The notes below the pieces were generated by a model, which saw nothing but the letters and a program-made list of their open reading frames with translations, was not told the origin of the DNA and ran no database searches. A DNA stretch of 64,000 nt. Source: Gracilaria vermiculophylla. Its lineage: Eukaryota > Rhodophyta > Florideophyceae > Gracilariales > Gracilariaceae. Positions 33,250 through 44,277 of the stretch are shown here, piece after piece. The stretch is taken from contig JAHNZQ020000308.1 in the NCBI GenBank assembly GCA_019155205.2, positions 5,791,798 through 5,855,797 on the forward strand, written 5' to 3'. The stretch's first letter is position 1; each line of letters begins with the position of its first letter. The translations under genes were made by a program, and so were the position numbers.

Positions 33250-34792
33250 AGCAACGCTAATTTTTCCCCCTCATTTATCTGGTACAGGCATAGAATGTGC
33301 TTCATGGTTAACAGAAGTGACTTTTTTTGGGTGCGGACGATGTTCTTTTCTTTTCATGATCTCCTTTTCTGTATACTTCAACAAGATCGCCAACCGGAAG
33401 TGGAACTTAGGTGACTGCCTTTGACCATAGAATGAGACCAAGCTTGTAACATATCTGAAACTGGTTGCGTGCATCACGAACACTGTCAGGGACTACAATA
33501 TGGATGGCCTTAGTGTCAATGCTTTCAGAAAAACCTTTTGCTAACTCAAAGGCAGACATAATTTCGTTACCGTTAAGATCGTTGGACGAGGAAACAGACT
33601 AGTATCTTGTACGTTTCTGTTCGAAGTCTGTACAAACAGCTTTTTCGAAAAGAAGAAAAATGCTGCAAATAATAATATGTTTAGACTCTGTGGCATTCTT
33701 AAAGTGCCGGACAGGTGGGACTGGAAAGAGCGGGATTCTCAGTTTCTTGGAATAGTTGTTGAAATCGATGAGAAAGGAATCTGTGTCCGCACGAATAGAG
33801 TCTTTGTGCCAAAATTTAGAGACCCAGCAAGCTTCGAAGGCGACAATCGCATCTTTCAGAGTAGCCGTAGTGAAAATATGAGCCGCTGAACATCTAGAGA
33901 CATGGACCATATAGTGTGTAAGGCGAATCTCATCAAGATAGAGGTGATCAATGCAGAGAACGTCATGGAGTTCTTTAGACAGGGTACTTATAGACGCCTT
34001 GCGATTGGGCTATGGAACCGCAGTGGCGCGACACTCCGTGCAGTTGTTAACCATTTCGCCCATATAGTAAGGACTGACATCGTTCTGGAGTCCTTTTCTT
34101 TCAAATAGAAGTTTGTAATCAGTACAGCTGGCATTAGCGCAGACATGCTTCTAGACCTTGTCGATGATTTTCTTGACATCGGACGAGGGTGTGGCATCAG
34201 TTGTGACAGCAGAGTGGAATGACAGTGTTGCGCCATGGTTGCGTGATACAGTAAATCGTTCCAACGGAACATAGCTCAAAGATTCATAATCGACCGTAGA
34301 AATAAAGTCACGCTCCTCATCAGTATCGAAAATAACAGCTTTTTCTTCGATGCGCTTAATGTCCAATTTGCAGGTGACTTTCTGGCCAGTTTCATACTGC
34401 GAAGAGTTATCTCTGAACAAGTCGGTAGTAAAAATACTTCTGTCGATATCACATAAAGCTGTTACAACGGTCGATCCCAGGATAAGATGTGTTGAGATAT
34501 CGTGTTTTATTTTTTCGTATTGCCAGTGTAGCTGGCCATTAATAAATTCTGGAGTTCGTGCAAGCGGAAAACCGAACGACAATTCTACACCTTCAGCTAT
34601 TACTTTCAGCTCAACAACGACAATTTCCGAGTACGGTTCTCCGTTCTCAGCTAGTGGTCCAAGGTCGGTTGGCGGGTTAGTGTTTTCAAAAGAGCCATTG
34701 GTGCTTGCTGAGGAGCTGACGAGAGCAGCCATGTTAAACGAAATTGTTTTCTTTATCTCGTTGTAGTTTAGGTATTTTGTGTTTGAAAACAC
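33250..34792 (-). pseudogene. Retrotransposon pol fragment with integrase
   Basis: A minus-strand frame from ATG 34792 runs 213 codons to a TAG at 34151-34153 and continues in the same frame through HVCANASCTDYKLLFERKGL and MVNNCTECRATAVP, which look like the His/Cys zinc-binding region before an integrase core. After another TAG come EFHDVLCIDHLYLDEIRLTH (first catalytic Asp) and WHKDSIRADTDSFLIDF (second Asp region). Further on VPLPVGDLVEVYRKGDHEKK resembles the C-terminal barrel of retroelement integrases. The first 213 codons should then hold the protease and linker, which I cannot identify. Stops and shifts mark it as decayed. Confidence 0.55.
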
Positions 34793-34857
34793 ATGAGCTA
34801 TAAACGCTATACTCTCTTATGGCACAGAGCGTACAGTTCACCATTTGAACTATTACC
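34780..34857 (+). repeat. Dispersed ~75-bp repeat, copy D
   Basis: ACATGAGCTATAAACGCTAT, ACTCTCTTATGGCACAGAGC, GTACAGTTCACCATTTGAAC. It separates the gag-like and pol-like parts of the decayed minus-strand retroelement, and the ATG of the pol-like frame (34792) lies within it. Confidence 0.7.
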
Positions 34858-35700
34858 ATTTCGGTACTTCAGAACAATTGTTGGATGCACTTGCTCCATT
34901 TGGAGCGTCATAAGATTTGCCATGTAACGGAAGATAACCGTCACTGTTGTGGTTTCTTTTCCAGTGCCCATATCTTCCACATGTATTACACGGATACGTC
35001 GTAGGAGGACATTCATTCTTGTTACAGGTATTCTTACCACGATGCTGTCCTCGAATCTGGGTTTTTCTAGCAAAGCAGGCAGACAGCGTCTCAGTTTCAT
35101 CATTTGGTTGCGAACACTTGTCCCATTGATCTATGACGGGTGAGCTAGATTCATACGTGATAGTGCTTAAAAATCATCCTTTATAGAGTCAGAAGTCAGA
35201 TTCTGAATAAATGGTGCAACACCGGACATTACTGAGACGCGTTGGGAGTCGCTAATAACACAATTGGAGAGTAATATGCGCGTTGTATTACATTCAGGTA
35301 GCTTAATAGTTGAAGGGATAGAACTAAACTTGGGTACCTAAGCCGAGAATCGAGACTCAAAATTCTATATTGTTTCGTCGTTCGAAATGCCACGAGTACT
35401 ATACAGTTGATTCAAAGTGCAATAGGCTTCACGGATCTCGAGAACGTCATCTGTATGATATATATATCTCAACAATGAGATTAACATCGTCTTCTCCATG
35501 TCGTGTATCATTGGAAATTTCTGAGCAGAGGTCGTTTGCGCGGCCAAATAGATCTTATTTGAGACAAACGGCTTGTAGTGCTGGAAGGATCATATTGCTG
35601 TTCGAATCTGGCGGCGTATTGAGGAGCGTTTGCCACAAATTCACAGCATTGCGATTTTTTCCTAGTCCTTTTATCCGTCAGTCCAATGAAATGACTTGAA
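34858..35700 (-). pseudogene. Gag fragment with zinc knuckle
   Basis: On the minus strand, frames give KTMLISLLRYIYHTDDVLEI and YCTLNQLYSTRGIS, like the start of a copia-type Gag, then CNTTRILLSNCVIS and, in another frame near 34946-34990, YPCNTCGRYGHWKRNH. The last is a CX2CX4HX4(H) zinc knuckle with His in place of the final Cys. With the integrase fragment just downstream this forms one decayed retroelement in gag-to-integrase order, which suits Ty1/copia better than gypsy. LTRs were not found. Confidence 0.5.
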
Positions 35701-36004
35701 CTCCCAGGAGATTTTTGCGCGAGATGATAAAGTGGATTGGATCACTGGGCTAAGAACTAAAAAATGATAGCAGAACAAATGAGTGGGTCGAGCTGGTCGT
35801 AAAGTATACGGCGAAAACATAGAACGTGGAACACAGCCGTTGAGATCTCTAGTGTCCCTACGGCATTTAAGAAATCTCATAAGAGTATATATGGGCTACG
35901 GAATTCGTAGGCGTACCAAACGTAAAAGAACAACACGAGAGATCACAAATAATTATAAACGAGGGGACGCCGATAAGAAATTACAAAAGCTTTTTAAATA
36001 AGCA
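35701..36004. other. Intergenic
   Basis: A 72-codon plus-strand frame (35783-36001) with a basic tail (RRRTKRKRTTR) has no recognisable domain. Possibly part of the retroelement leader. Confidence 0.3.
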
Positions 36005-36290
36005 GTCGTATTCATAGTGCGCATGCGCATCAGAAAGAGTGGAAGCAACTCCTGCAAACAGTACACGAACACCAAACAGTAATAAAGATGGTACACGATA
36101 GTCTTTATTCGTAGTGTCGTTCATAATACTCGCAGCAAGACTTCATGCTATGTGGGTATTGATGGTGAGTCATTCGTGACGTATAGGGATATGGATTTGA
36201 TGAAAATGTAGAATATTCGTGCAGCACTGCGACAAATGATGGACCAATTTGTACAAACCCCATCGCGGTTATGATTACAATACAGTACAC
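36005..36290 (-). pseudogene. Repeat family R3, copy 2: possible two-exon gene fragment
   Basis: The minus strand has an open frame from 36290 ending MTHHQYPHSMKSCCEYYERHYE at 36105. After a stretch ending TACTGTTTGCAG comes GVASTLSDAHAHYEYDCLFK. It aligns with 30730-31030 in DNA and protein over about 180 bp. Upstream the frame holds a hydrophobic segment (CIVIITAMGFVQI). Confidence 0.35.
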
Positions 36291-37929
36291 ATATAGTATT
36301 CATGTGTCACGTACAGTCGCGTGTGCGTAGATGCACTCAACACGCAATATATGCGCTGGCCACGGAATCTGTCAATTCTAGAAGTTAGTGATTCTCGTCA
36401 CGGTTTACGTGCACGGATAACATCCAAAAAGTAACAGATACTTAGTAGTAGAAGATTCAGAGATTTGAAACAGTATCAAAGGAGAGACTGGAAAGAGCGT
36501 TACTCACTTCTCTAACAACAATTAATGAGATATAAATTCAACACTATCTTATCGGGAGACCACAAATACATTGCAACAATAGCCTATCAGTCGCACGACC
36601 CACGCAACGCCTTCAAAAAATTATACGTTTGAAGCTACGACAGATACATGGTAGATTCGGCAGGTCCGTTTGGACCCAGCCTCATCAGGGGCACCACTCC
36701 GCTTCTCCATCGCTTCCGTCTCACTCCGGACACTCCAGACAGTCGTCTCCTCGTTTCTGGGGTCTGTTCGTTGTCTGCATTACTTTCACTGAAACACACG
36801 TCCCTTTATGTCTTGGTCTCTTCCGTTGGTTGTTCGTGTACTTTCGTCCACTTAGGGAATCTTTGAGAACAATGATACGACATCAGAACTTGTACGTTGA
36901 TGCCACTAACATCGTCGTAATGGATGAAAATGCCCCGTCGCCTCCAACGGCTTAGGAATCCCGCTTCGTGGAAACCGCTGTGGATGCATTCCCGCCATCG
37001 CGGCTATGTGAAAGAGTGCGCACAAATAAGGGCCCTGATTCAGCGTCGGCGGTTCAGACCACTGTCCACTTCCCGATGGATTCCACTCGTGTCATAAAAA
37101 GCGCACGTCGGAGAACACTGTCTGCTGGATCCCCTTCTCTTTATAGACACCAGTTAATTTCTCACCCGTGACGGGTTCTAGTTCAAATACGGTTATTTTA
37201 TCACCTTCGAGCTTCCCTGTACGTCCTTTTGGTCTGGAGGACATCATGGAATTCCACCTTTTGATCAAACTGTACGGTGAAAGTTCCAAACGGACGCCAC
37301 ATTCGACCAGCCAAGGTGAAACACTTTCCGTTCCGAGTGCCGAGCGGTGTGCAGTGAGTCGCCCTGCGCTTTGGGTCATTCTATATGTTATTGCATTAAG
37401 AACTGATGGTCAAGCCCCTCTTGGTAGCCATGACGCCCTCCCAGCTTTGACCCATTTTGTACAGCGCACAACTCAGGCTCATTCACGTTTTGATTCGACT
37501 TCCACACTGTTTCCGCTGAACTGTTCTCACAGGGTTGTTCCATCTCATGGCCGGTATGGATGTACCCTTCCTATTCTGAAACCAGCGGGTTTTGCCATTA
37601 AGATTGACTCATTTCTGATGACAAACGGTGTTCGAATGCGGCAAGTTTTCCATCTTTCTACCATTCAGGTCTTTGCGACTTTACACCGATGGGACTATCA
37701 GTGACTTGCTCGCATTGCAGACCACCGGAATCCATATGTGACGCTAATTGGTTGGCGGGCCTTTTCTCGGTCTGCTAAGTTTGATGCAGAACGGTACCAA
37801 ACTCCTTTGCTCAGGGTGATTCGCCCGATGCTACGTTCCACACACGATGACACTCCGATTTCACCGACCGGTCTGTTGCCGTCACATTCTTGCGGTGTGA
37901 GAGAGCTACCTCCAGGTTTGTCGCAAATT
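36291..37929. other. Intergenic or 3' part of a minus-strand chromovirus
   Basis: Long but unrecognised frames occur on both strands (36629-36955 plus, 37168-37704 plus, 37092-37379 minus). As the region follows the chromodomain of a minus-strand gypsy Pol (next entry), it may hold that element's 3' sequence and LTR, but I could not pair an LTR. Confidence 0.3.
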
Positions 37930-39436
37930 TCAAGGCCATGGTGTAGCACTGCTGTCCAGGACGACTATGCTCGTATCGAAGTAGTCTTTTCCGCTTTGTG
38001 CCTTCCTTTCATTATAATTTCGTTGTCTTCTTTTTCTTTTTTCTGTCTTCAATGCTTCATGCTTCTTTGTGATCTTTTCCTTTATTTTGTCTTTCGTATT
38101 CCTCTTTGCTTCTGGTATCACTGCAGTCCTCTTAGCGAAAAGTATAAGCTCCCTTTTCTTTGTGCGTGGCTGTTCCACAAGGAAGCCATACGCTCCAACT
38201 GGCAGTTGTTGGTCGCGACGGCATCAATCTCTGAGGAGGAGTTTTTGTGGGATATGCCGTGTAGGTGCTATATTATCATGTATGGCATCATATCCGTAAC
38301 TAAAAAGGCAGTAGAAAATTTTTTGAATGGTACAACAACCGCCCGATGTGATTTTCAGAACCCCCGTGACATTTCTCAGCTCCGATTGGGAACTGGTGTC
38401 ATTCTCCACCACATCTGGTTATGATGCAGGGTCTTCCACATCACCAGTTTCTGCCGATGGTTTCTGAGTTTGGAAAGCCACCACTGGAGACAAAAGAGGC
38501 TTTGCAACCCGACCAGCCTTAATGGTATTGGCGAGCTCTCGTTCCCTGATGGTTACTGTTGCTGCGTCATACTGCAACATCTTGAACTGGCCAGTCCATT
38601 TAAGCAGTAAATTTGACTCATCCTGTTCGTCCTCTAATTGGTTCTTCCGATCCTTGGCCTGTGCTGATCTAGCATTCCCAGGAGGTACAGACACATAAAC
38701 GCATCCCCCGGATTCAAACTGGACTACAAACGTCACCTATTGATCATGATACGTTTTACTTCGCTGCTAGACTTTCGTAATCCGTCCGGTAGAAATTTTC
38801 AGAGCTTCCGAGAGGCGTTGCAGAGTAGATGTTTTCTCTTGTGTTGATGTTTGCGTCTCTGCTGCCTGTCGGTTGGTCGGGCCGTTGATTACAACTATCC
38901 CGGATGGACTGCGAATGGGAACCATGTAGCGCCGCCACTTTTGTAGTACAGGGTTCTATAGAGGATCTGTTGAATGAGGCGCCACACGTCTCGAACTCGT
39001 CTGCGACTACATAGTGGACTGCTTGTGGTGTTGACTCTAAATCGGTTGACACTCCTCCTTCCGAGATAGAGGGACAAATCACCGCCAGCACCCATTTGGC
39101 TTTCAATTTCTCTTTAAACTTGATACTGACTGGTTTCTGAATGCACCATCTAGCTGGTTTGGCGTCACCCATTCCTTGGGAATTCCGGGAGTGCGCGTTG
39201 AAATCCAGTTGGTAATGACTTACCCAACGGACCCGCACCTGTGCTCTAATGGTCTTATCCAAGTTGACAGGGTACACTGACATCAACGGAGGGGTAGGAA
39301 AGATATTCCCACACCCAGAGGTAGAGGCAAACAATGTCTTGGCAAATTCAAATTCGGTCTGGTCCCATCGGGTAGCCGAATAAACCTCCCATGCGGTGAC
39401 ACGACGGGTCGTATATGAGTAGTTGGCTAACGCCAT
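37930..39436 (-). pseudogene. C-terminal Pol of a decayed gypsy chromovirus
   Basis: An ATG-started minus-strand frame (39436-38756, 226 codons) is followed, one frame over, by 38736-37930. The second part reads GCVYVSVPPGNARS, then LLLKWTGQFKML..DAATVTIRE, like the GPY/F barrel after integrase, and after a stop in the same frame FYCLFSYGYDAIHDNIAPTRHIP, which resembles a chromodomain with some aromatic residues replaced. A Lys/Arg-rich tail (EKITKKHEALKTEKRKRRQ) ends at 37930. The 226-codon frame should cover the end of integrase, but I see no D,D,E core in it. Overlapping plus-strand frames at 37738-38424 are then probably shadows. Confidence 0.45.
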
Positions 39437-40138
39437 ACATGACGCGTTCCCAGCTGATGCTCCTGAAAGGATTCGTTGACCATTGGGGTGCCATACGCCT
39501 AGGCGCCCTATTTGAAAAACTGGTACCCCATTGCGAGGATCCTTTTGCTCAAATCGCCTTGATCACGGTCATCCAATACAATATTGATCGCGTTGACACC
39601 CAAGCCAATAGCTGTTATTCCGAAACTCTCTACTTCTAGTTCGAGTACCAATTGGTGGACCGGATGCTCTCTACCTCCCGTTCCGGCATCTTTGTCTTGT
39701 TTCATTGGAGGGACGGTCTTTCTGATCTTTGAGTGGCTACCAGGGAAGGACGTCTTGATATGATTTAAAAGCAATTGCTTCGGATTGGTAATAGTCAGAT
39801 TTTGAGGTGGATAAGTACGTTTTTCTCCTTACGAAGGAGTTGTTACAATTTTCTTGGGTGGCATGATTCCAGTCGGTTTCGATAATTGATTTGCACAGAC
39901 TGTTATGCAGCTGTTTTCGTAACCAAATAGTTCCTAAAGTTCTCTTTCCTTTCCTGTCTTCTTTTTTTACCAAATGATTTTCACTCCCACTTTTTATGTT
40001 GAAAGAATAAAAATTGTCAAAGCAAGCAGAGCACGTAGAACTAGTTATCGGGCAACAAGGTGGCGACTAAGCTGGGAAGAGCAGCATTGGTGCAATCTAT
40101 AAAAAGAGACCAAATTTTACGTATAATGATAGCGGCAG
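39437..40138. other. Intergenic before the 12-kb gypsy element
   Basis: Short frames only (39415-39639 plus, 39508-39774 minus), possibly further remains of the preceding minus-strand element. Nothing firm. Confidence 0.3.
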
Positions 40139-40976
40139 TGAAGTGCAACGCCCTTCAGGGTGGTTTTTCCGTGGCACTTTGCCGAGTCACCGGATTCCGG
40201 TTAGGGCGCGGCTATGAAAACGGATAATGCCAAGGGCACAATTAACGCTCGTTTGCGCAATGGATTCCGGAGTAATCATCCCGGCGCGTATCACGCGGTG
40301 CAGCAGCCGCGCGCGGCCCAACGGGCTTAATATGGGCGCCCGCTGACACATGCCTTGCACGGTTAATTTAGTATTTTCGCTTCTTTTTTATAGTTATTTC
40401 GACCACTTCGGCCCTTAAGTTAAAGTACGCAGCGCGACGGCATTCTTGACGTCGTCCTCAGTAATCTGGGGGGGTCTGGATTTTCGGTCTGCACTTGCCT
40501 CCCACGCCGGTACCTCTCTGCACCTTGGAGAAGTACGACGTGGATTACGGAAGTCAACCACCCATGACGCCGAAAACAGTTTTGTAGACTAATGTTCCCT
40601 TCTTTCAGGTTCGCCCTCATATGAGGTTATCCCCACCGGATCTCCTGTTTATCCGTTTCGGACTACGTTCACAACCTGCTCAAGGTGGCTTGCCCGCAAC
40701 CTGCGCGGCGCAATACAGTACTCGGCTGCGTCGAGATAACCCGATATATTACAGGGAGTTATACCAGAACATTACGCAAGCTTCCTCAATCTCAAGACTT
40801 GTTGTATCCTCTGTTTCTCTATTTGTCTTCCTCCTGCACCAGATACAAGGGCTGGACCCCGGAGTTATGCCCGGCTCGTGGGCCTCGCCCAAAAGAAAGC
40901 TCGGCCCATGACCCACCTCGAGAGAGAGAGAGGTTCAAAAATCCTTCGCGGTAATTTCCCTTTTTGGGATACTGCA
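40139..40976 (+). repeat. 5' LTR of the 12-kb gypsy element
   Basis: An 838-bp sequence paired with 51294-52131; landmarks in common include AACGGATAATG, CATGCCTTGCA, TTATTTCG, GTATCCCCACCGGA-type and CTATTTGTCTTCCTCCTGCA-type stretches. Confidence 0.88.
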
Positions 40977-41071
40977 CAAAAAAAGTGGTATATCGACTTA
41001 GAAACGGAGATCCACCGGCAGATCATTTTCGAGGTTTTTCTCCATCTTTTTTTCTTGCCCACTTGGAAATT

Positions 41072-41952
41072 TGTAGTGCAATGACCCGTCGAGGGTATGC
41101 CGCAATCGGTTTTCATAAGGATTTGATCCGCTCTCGGCTGCCATAACCGTGGTTATGAATAGTATTAGCTTCACTAGCCCCATTTGGGGGTGCCCCTAGG
41201 AAGGGTAGTAATTGAGGCCACGTGTGCCGATATTGGCCCGATGACGGGTGCGCCGTGAAAAGCCTGCCACGGTTGCACATCTGCACTACAGTAGCCGGCC
41301 TTGCCGGGTGGCTAGATATTTCTAGATATTTATTTTAATATGTTGAAGTGCCGTATATAAGTGGCGGCACTGCCGCCACTGTGCGGAGAAGTAAACCTCA
41401 AGGAGGAACTTGGCTCTGTTCATCTAGCCGCTTGCGCACGGTCACTAACCCCTCCCGGGGAATACCGCCGCAACACCGGGTTGAGCAACCTGCCTCCGTC
41501 TTTGAGGAGTCCTGAACCGTCGTCACGGCTATTTCTTTACTGTTTCTTTTGCCTATTATAGGTTTCTTCCGTCATACGGCTTCTGTTTCTCTGCCCTGTA
41601 ATACAGGTGGGCCCCCATCAAATAGGGATCTGATTTCCCACTCTCGCGAGTCTGCGCTCTGCAAGTGCGGCTTGTTTGTTGATCATTTGTCCCACAACCG
41701 TTGGGCTGGGTACTGTGCTACCACCTCTCGTGGATTCTCCGACGGAGTCGGCTTGCTTGGCCGGTTCTTACCCTCTGACTGCACGCCCAGTACGGGGTCG
41801 CCCGGATTTACACCCGGCTCGTGTCGACCCTATCAGAGGGCTCTCTCGCTGTGCCACCTCTCATTGAGAGCAAGCTTGAACACCTTGGTGGTGCTTCCGC
41901 GACGCGGCTCGTGTCTGTGCCACGTTCGCAGTTTGCACTACAAAATTCACCC
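41072..41952 (+). repeat. Solo LTR inserted in the leader of the 12-kb element
   Basis: It starts TGTAGTGCAA and ends TTGCACTACA, a perfect 10-bp inverted repeat, and is flanked on both sides by AAATT (41067-41071 and 41953-41957), a perfect 5-bp target duplication. Length 881 bp, no internal coding region. A solo LTR from recombination between the two LTRs of a former element is the simplest reading. Its end resembles that of the solo LTR at 52893-53655. Confidence 0.88.
41354..41379 (+). promoter_or_regulatory. TATA box with adjacent perfect palindrome in the solo LTR
   Basis: TATATAA at 41354-41360 is followed at once by GTGGCGGCACTGCCGCCAC (41361-41379), a 9-bp stem around one base. This is the likely U3/R border of the LTR promoter. 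The related solo LTR at 52893-53655 has TATATATA followed by a weaker GC-rich inverted repeat. Confidence 0.5.
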
Positions 41953-42330
41953 GCAATAGGCTTTCACCGTCATGATGGATGCCTTTTATGGGCTGGAACC
42001 GCGCTGGAGCTCAGTCGGGGGCGACCCAGAGCCGTTCCCACCAAGCGAACGAGGAGTGCCACGTGATGGCTCTCTAGACAACTGATGCAGACTAAGTGGA
42101 CTGTGAAACGCTCATGGCCGAGCCAGATACATTGTCACCCGGAGCCCGGCCATCAACAGCCATTAAGGTAGTACCCACGCCACTGCAGTTGGTACAAATA
42201 GCTTATGTGGTTCGTCTCGATGATCACATCCGCACCCTGATTTCAAACCCAAGCAGCCCTGGCTGAAGAAATAGAGCCCTGCCGAAGGCATTCGGAGATA
42301 CTGTCGACGAATTTAGCCGAAGAGCTTTGC

Positions 42331-43800
42331 GTGCTACGGTCTGATTCTGATATGACTCCCGAAGGTTTCGACCCGCAGGCGACTTATGTCAAGTTAATGG
42401 AGGATCTATTTAATCAAGTACGACTCCGATTAGAGTCGGTCAAGAAAGCTGTGTTGGATTTCGCATCCACGGCGCAAACTTCTGGCTCTCAGCGCGATGA
42501 ACGTCGCGAGGCTCGTAATGCCTGCAAGAAGCGGAACAACCAAAGGAACTGCGATCAACACCGAAACTCTTCCGTGAACTCGGACTCGACTCCTCAGGAT
42601 TCCGAGACCTCACAGAGTGACTCTGAAAATGGCCACTCGGAGCAGATTTTCCGTTTCTAACGGTCATTGGATACCAATTGGGCCATCCGATCCCGGTGAA
42701 AGGGTGGGAAACATCCCGGGCTTCATACTCTAAATACCACTAACCACTTGTACAAGGAGTTGGCTGTATGCAAATATTATCGTTTAGGATATTACTCTTT
42801 AGGCAGGACACCCCGTGACACGGGTAAGGTGAAGAACAGCATCAAGCGAATGCAGCTCTCCATTTGGAACCGGAACTTTACTGCGGATGATCCAATTTCG
42901 GTCCTGGACGTCCTCGGCGGCTTTGTCGCGGAAGCCGATATCGTCAATATGAGTGAGCCCCAGGCATATCTGGCACTACCGTACTTACTACGGAAGGTCG
43001 TTGAAGACCAATATCTCTCAGTTCAAGGTTCATCTTGGGCGTCCAAGGGAGGGTTGACCTGCTGGCCGGAGGCTTTGTAGGACCTCTTGCTTTCCTATGC
43101 GACTAACACCGCCATTCAGTCGGCTATCCTCACACTTCGCGATACTCACCAGCGCGCTGGAGAACTGGACACTCACTACTCGGTACGAATGAATAAGGCT
43201 TTCCACCGCTGTGAAAATATTTACCCAGAAGAGGAACGATGATCGGTATTCATTAATGGATTGGATCCGGTGATTAAGATGCTCGTTGTCCATCATTGAG
43301 AAAACCACACTATATTGGGATATAAGGAGCTGGTCGAACTCGACCGTGCAGAGGGAGACGCACTCCGTGCCAGAAACTTTGGCTACCAGCTGAAGGAGGT
43401 GATGGCACTAATGATCTGTTCCGATACGTCCCCTCTTTCACTGGGCGCCAGTTATACTCCCGAACCGGGTCATGACGGCGTGCACTTTCTCCACGATGAT
43501 GACTGGGCAGTCCCGACATCGAAATTACCATTGACGACGGAAGGCTCGTACAACACAGGAACAGGAGCTCCACAGGGGGCCCAGGTCCTCTACCTTAGTA
43601 ATACCCTATCCCCAGCCACTCGATGGCCGTATGCATACGGAAAGACGAGAGTTTAGCGCCTTGGTTCGGTCGATAACCGGAATCCTGGTATTTCAGCCGA
43701 AAACCGGAAGACCGCTTTTCGGGTTCCATCGTCTGGAGTTGTCTGCCACTTGTGTTACACTAGTGGACACATCTCCCAGCAGTGACTTGTTGCATTAAAG
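42331..43800 (+). pseudogene. gag: Gag of the 12-kb gypsy element
   Basis: A first frame (42331-42660) is acidic and Ser/Asp-rich after a basic stretch. After a gap and frame change, 42748-43080 and beyond carry a capsid-type segment (WNRNFTADDPISVLDVLGGF ... YLALPYLLRK), continuing past a stop through NTAIQSAILTLRDTHQRAGE. Near 43740-43790 lies CHLCYTSGHISQQ, the first three ligands of a zinc knuckle, with a TGA where the last Cys should be. Several stops and shifts: not functional. Confidence 0.6.
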
Positions 43801-44277
43801 GAGATTACCCAGCTGGTAGTCAATCACGAAGCCCTGTCCCGGGAAGAGAAGGCAGCAGTGCCGATGACGTCGTATCTTCGTGCAAAAACGGATTTCCCCA
43901 ACGTGCTGACAACCTCCCCAATCTTGTGGCAGCAGATAACGCCAAGGACAACAGGATAATGTGATGGCCGCCATGGAAATTATGCCTACGCCGCTCGTGC
44001 CGTCAATGACCCCCATCAGGATGAAGTCTTCCTTATGGAGTAATCAGTGCGAGAGCCAAAATTAAAACCCGTTCAGGGAAACTAAATGACGGAGGCTTTC
44101 CATAGGGAAAAGCGTTCCCAGAGATTTGGCAGACGACGCTCGAGGCTACGCCGCTTCGCTGCCTGGTGAAAATCCTCTTAAGGAATGACACCCGCAGACG
44201 CGGACTATAAGTACTTAGGTTTTCTGCGTCGAGCGTGAAGGCGGAGAAAGCATAACCGGATCTCGGATAGAGTCTTA

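Noticed and set aside
37168..38424. Plus-strand frame of about 419 codons with one TGA
   Set aside because: Its right part lies opposite a recognisable minus-strand chromodomain and barrel, it starts with GTG, and no domain is seen; probably a shadow.
40616..40632. A further piggyBac end (CCTCATATGAGG) in the gypsy LTR
   Set aside because: Only one palindrome core is present, with none of the surrounding terminal sequence.
40139..41952. A single 1.8-kb 5' LTR for the 12-kb element
   Set aside because: The 3' LTR is only 838 bp and the segment 41072-41952 has its own inverted ends and target duplication, so it is a separate solo LTR.
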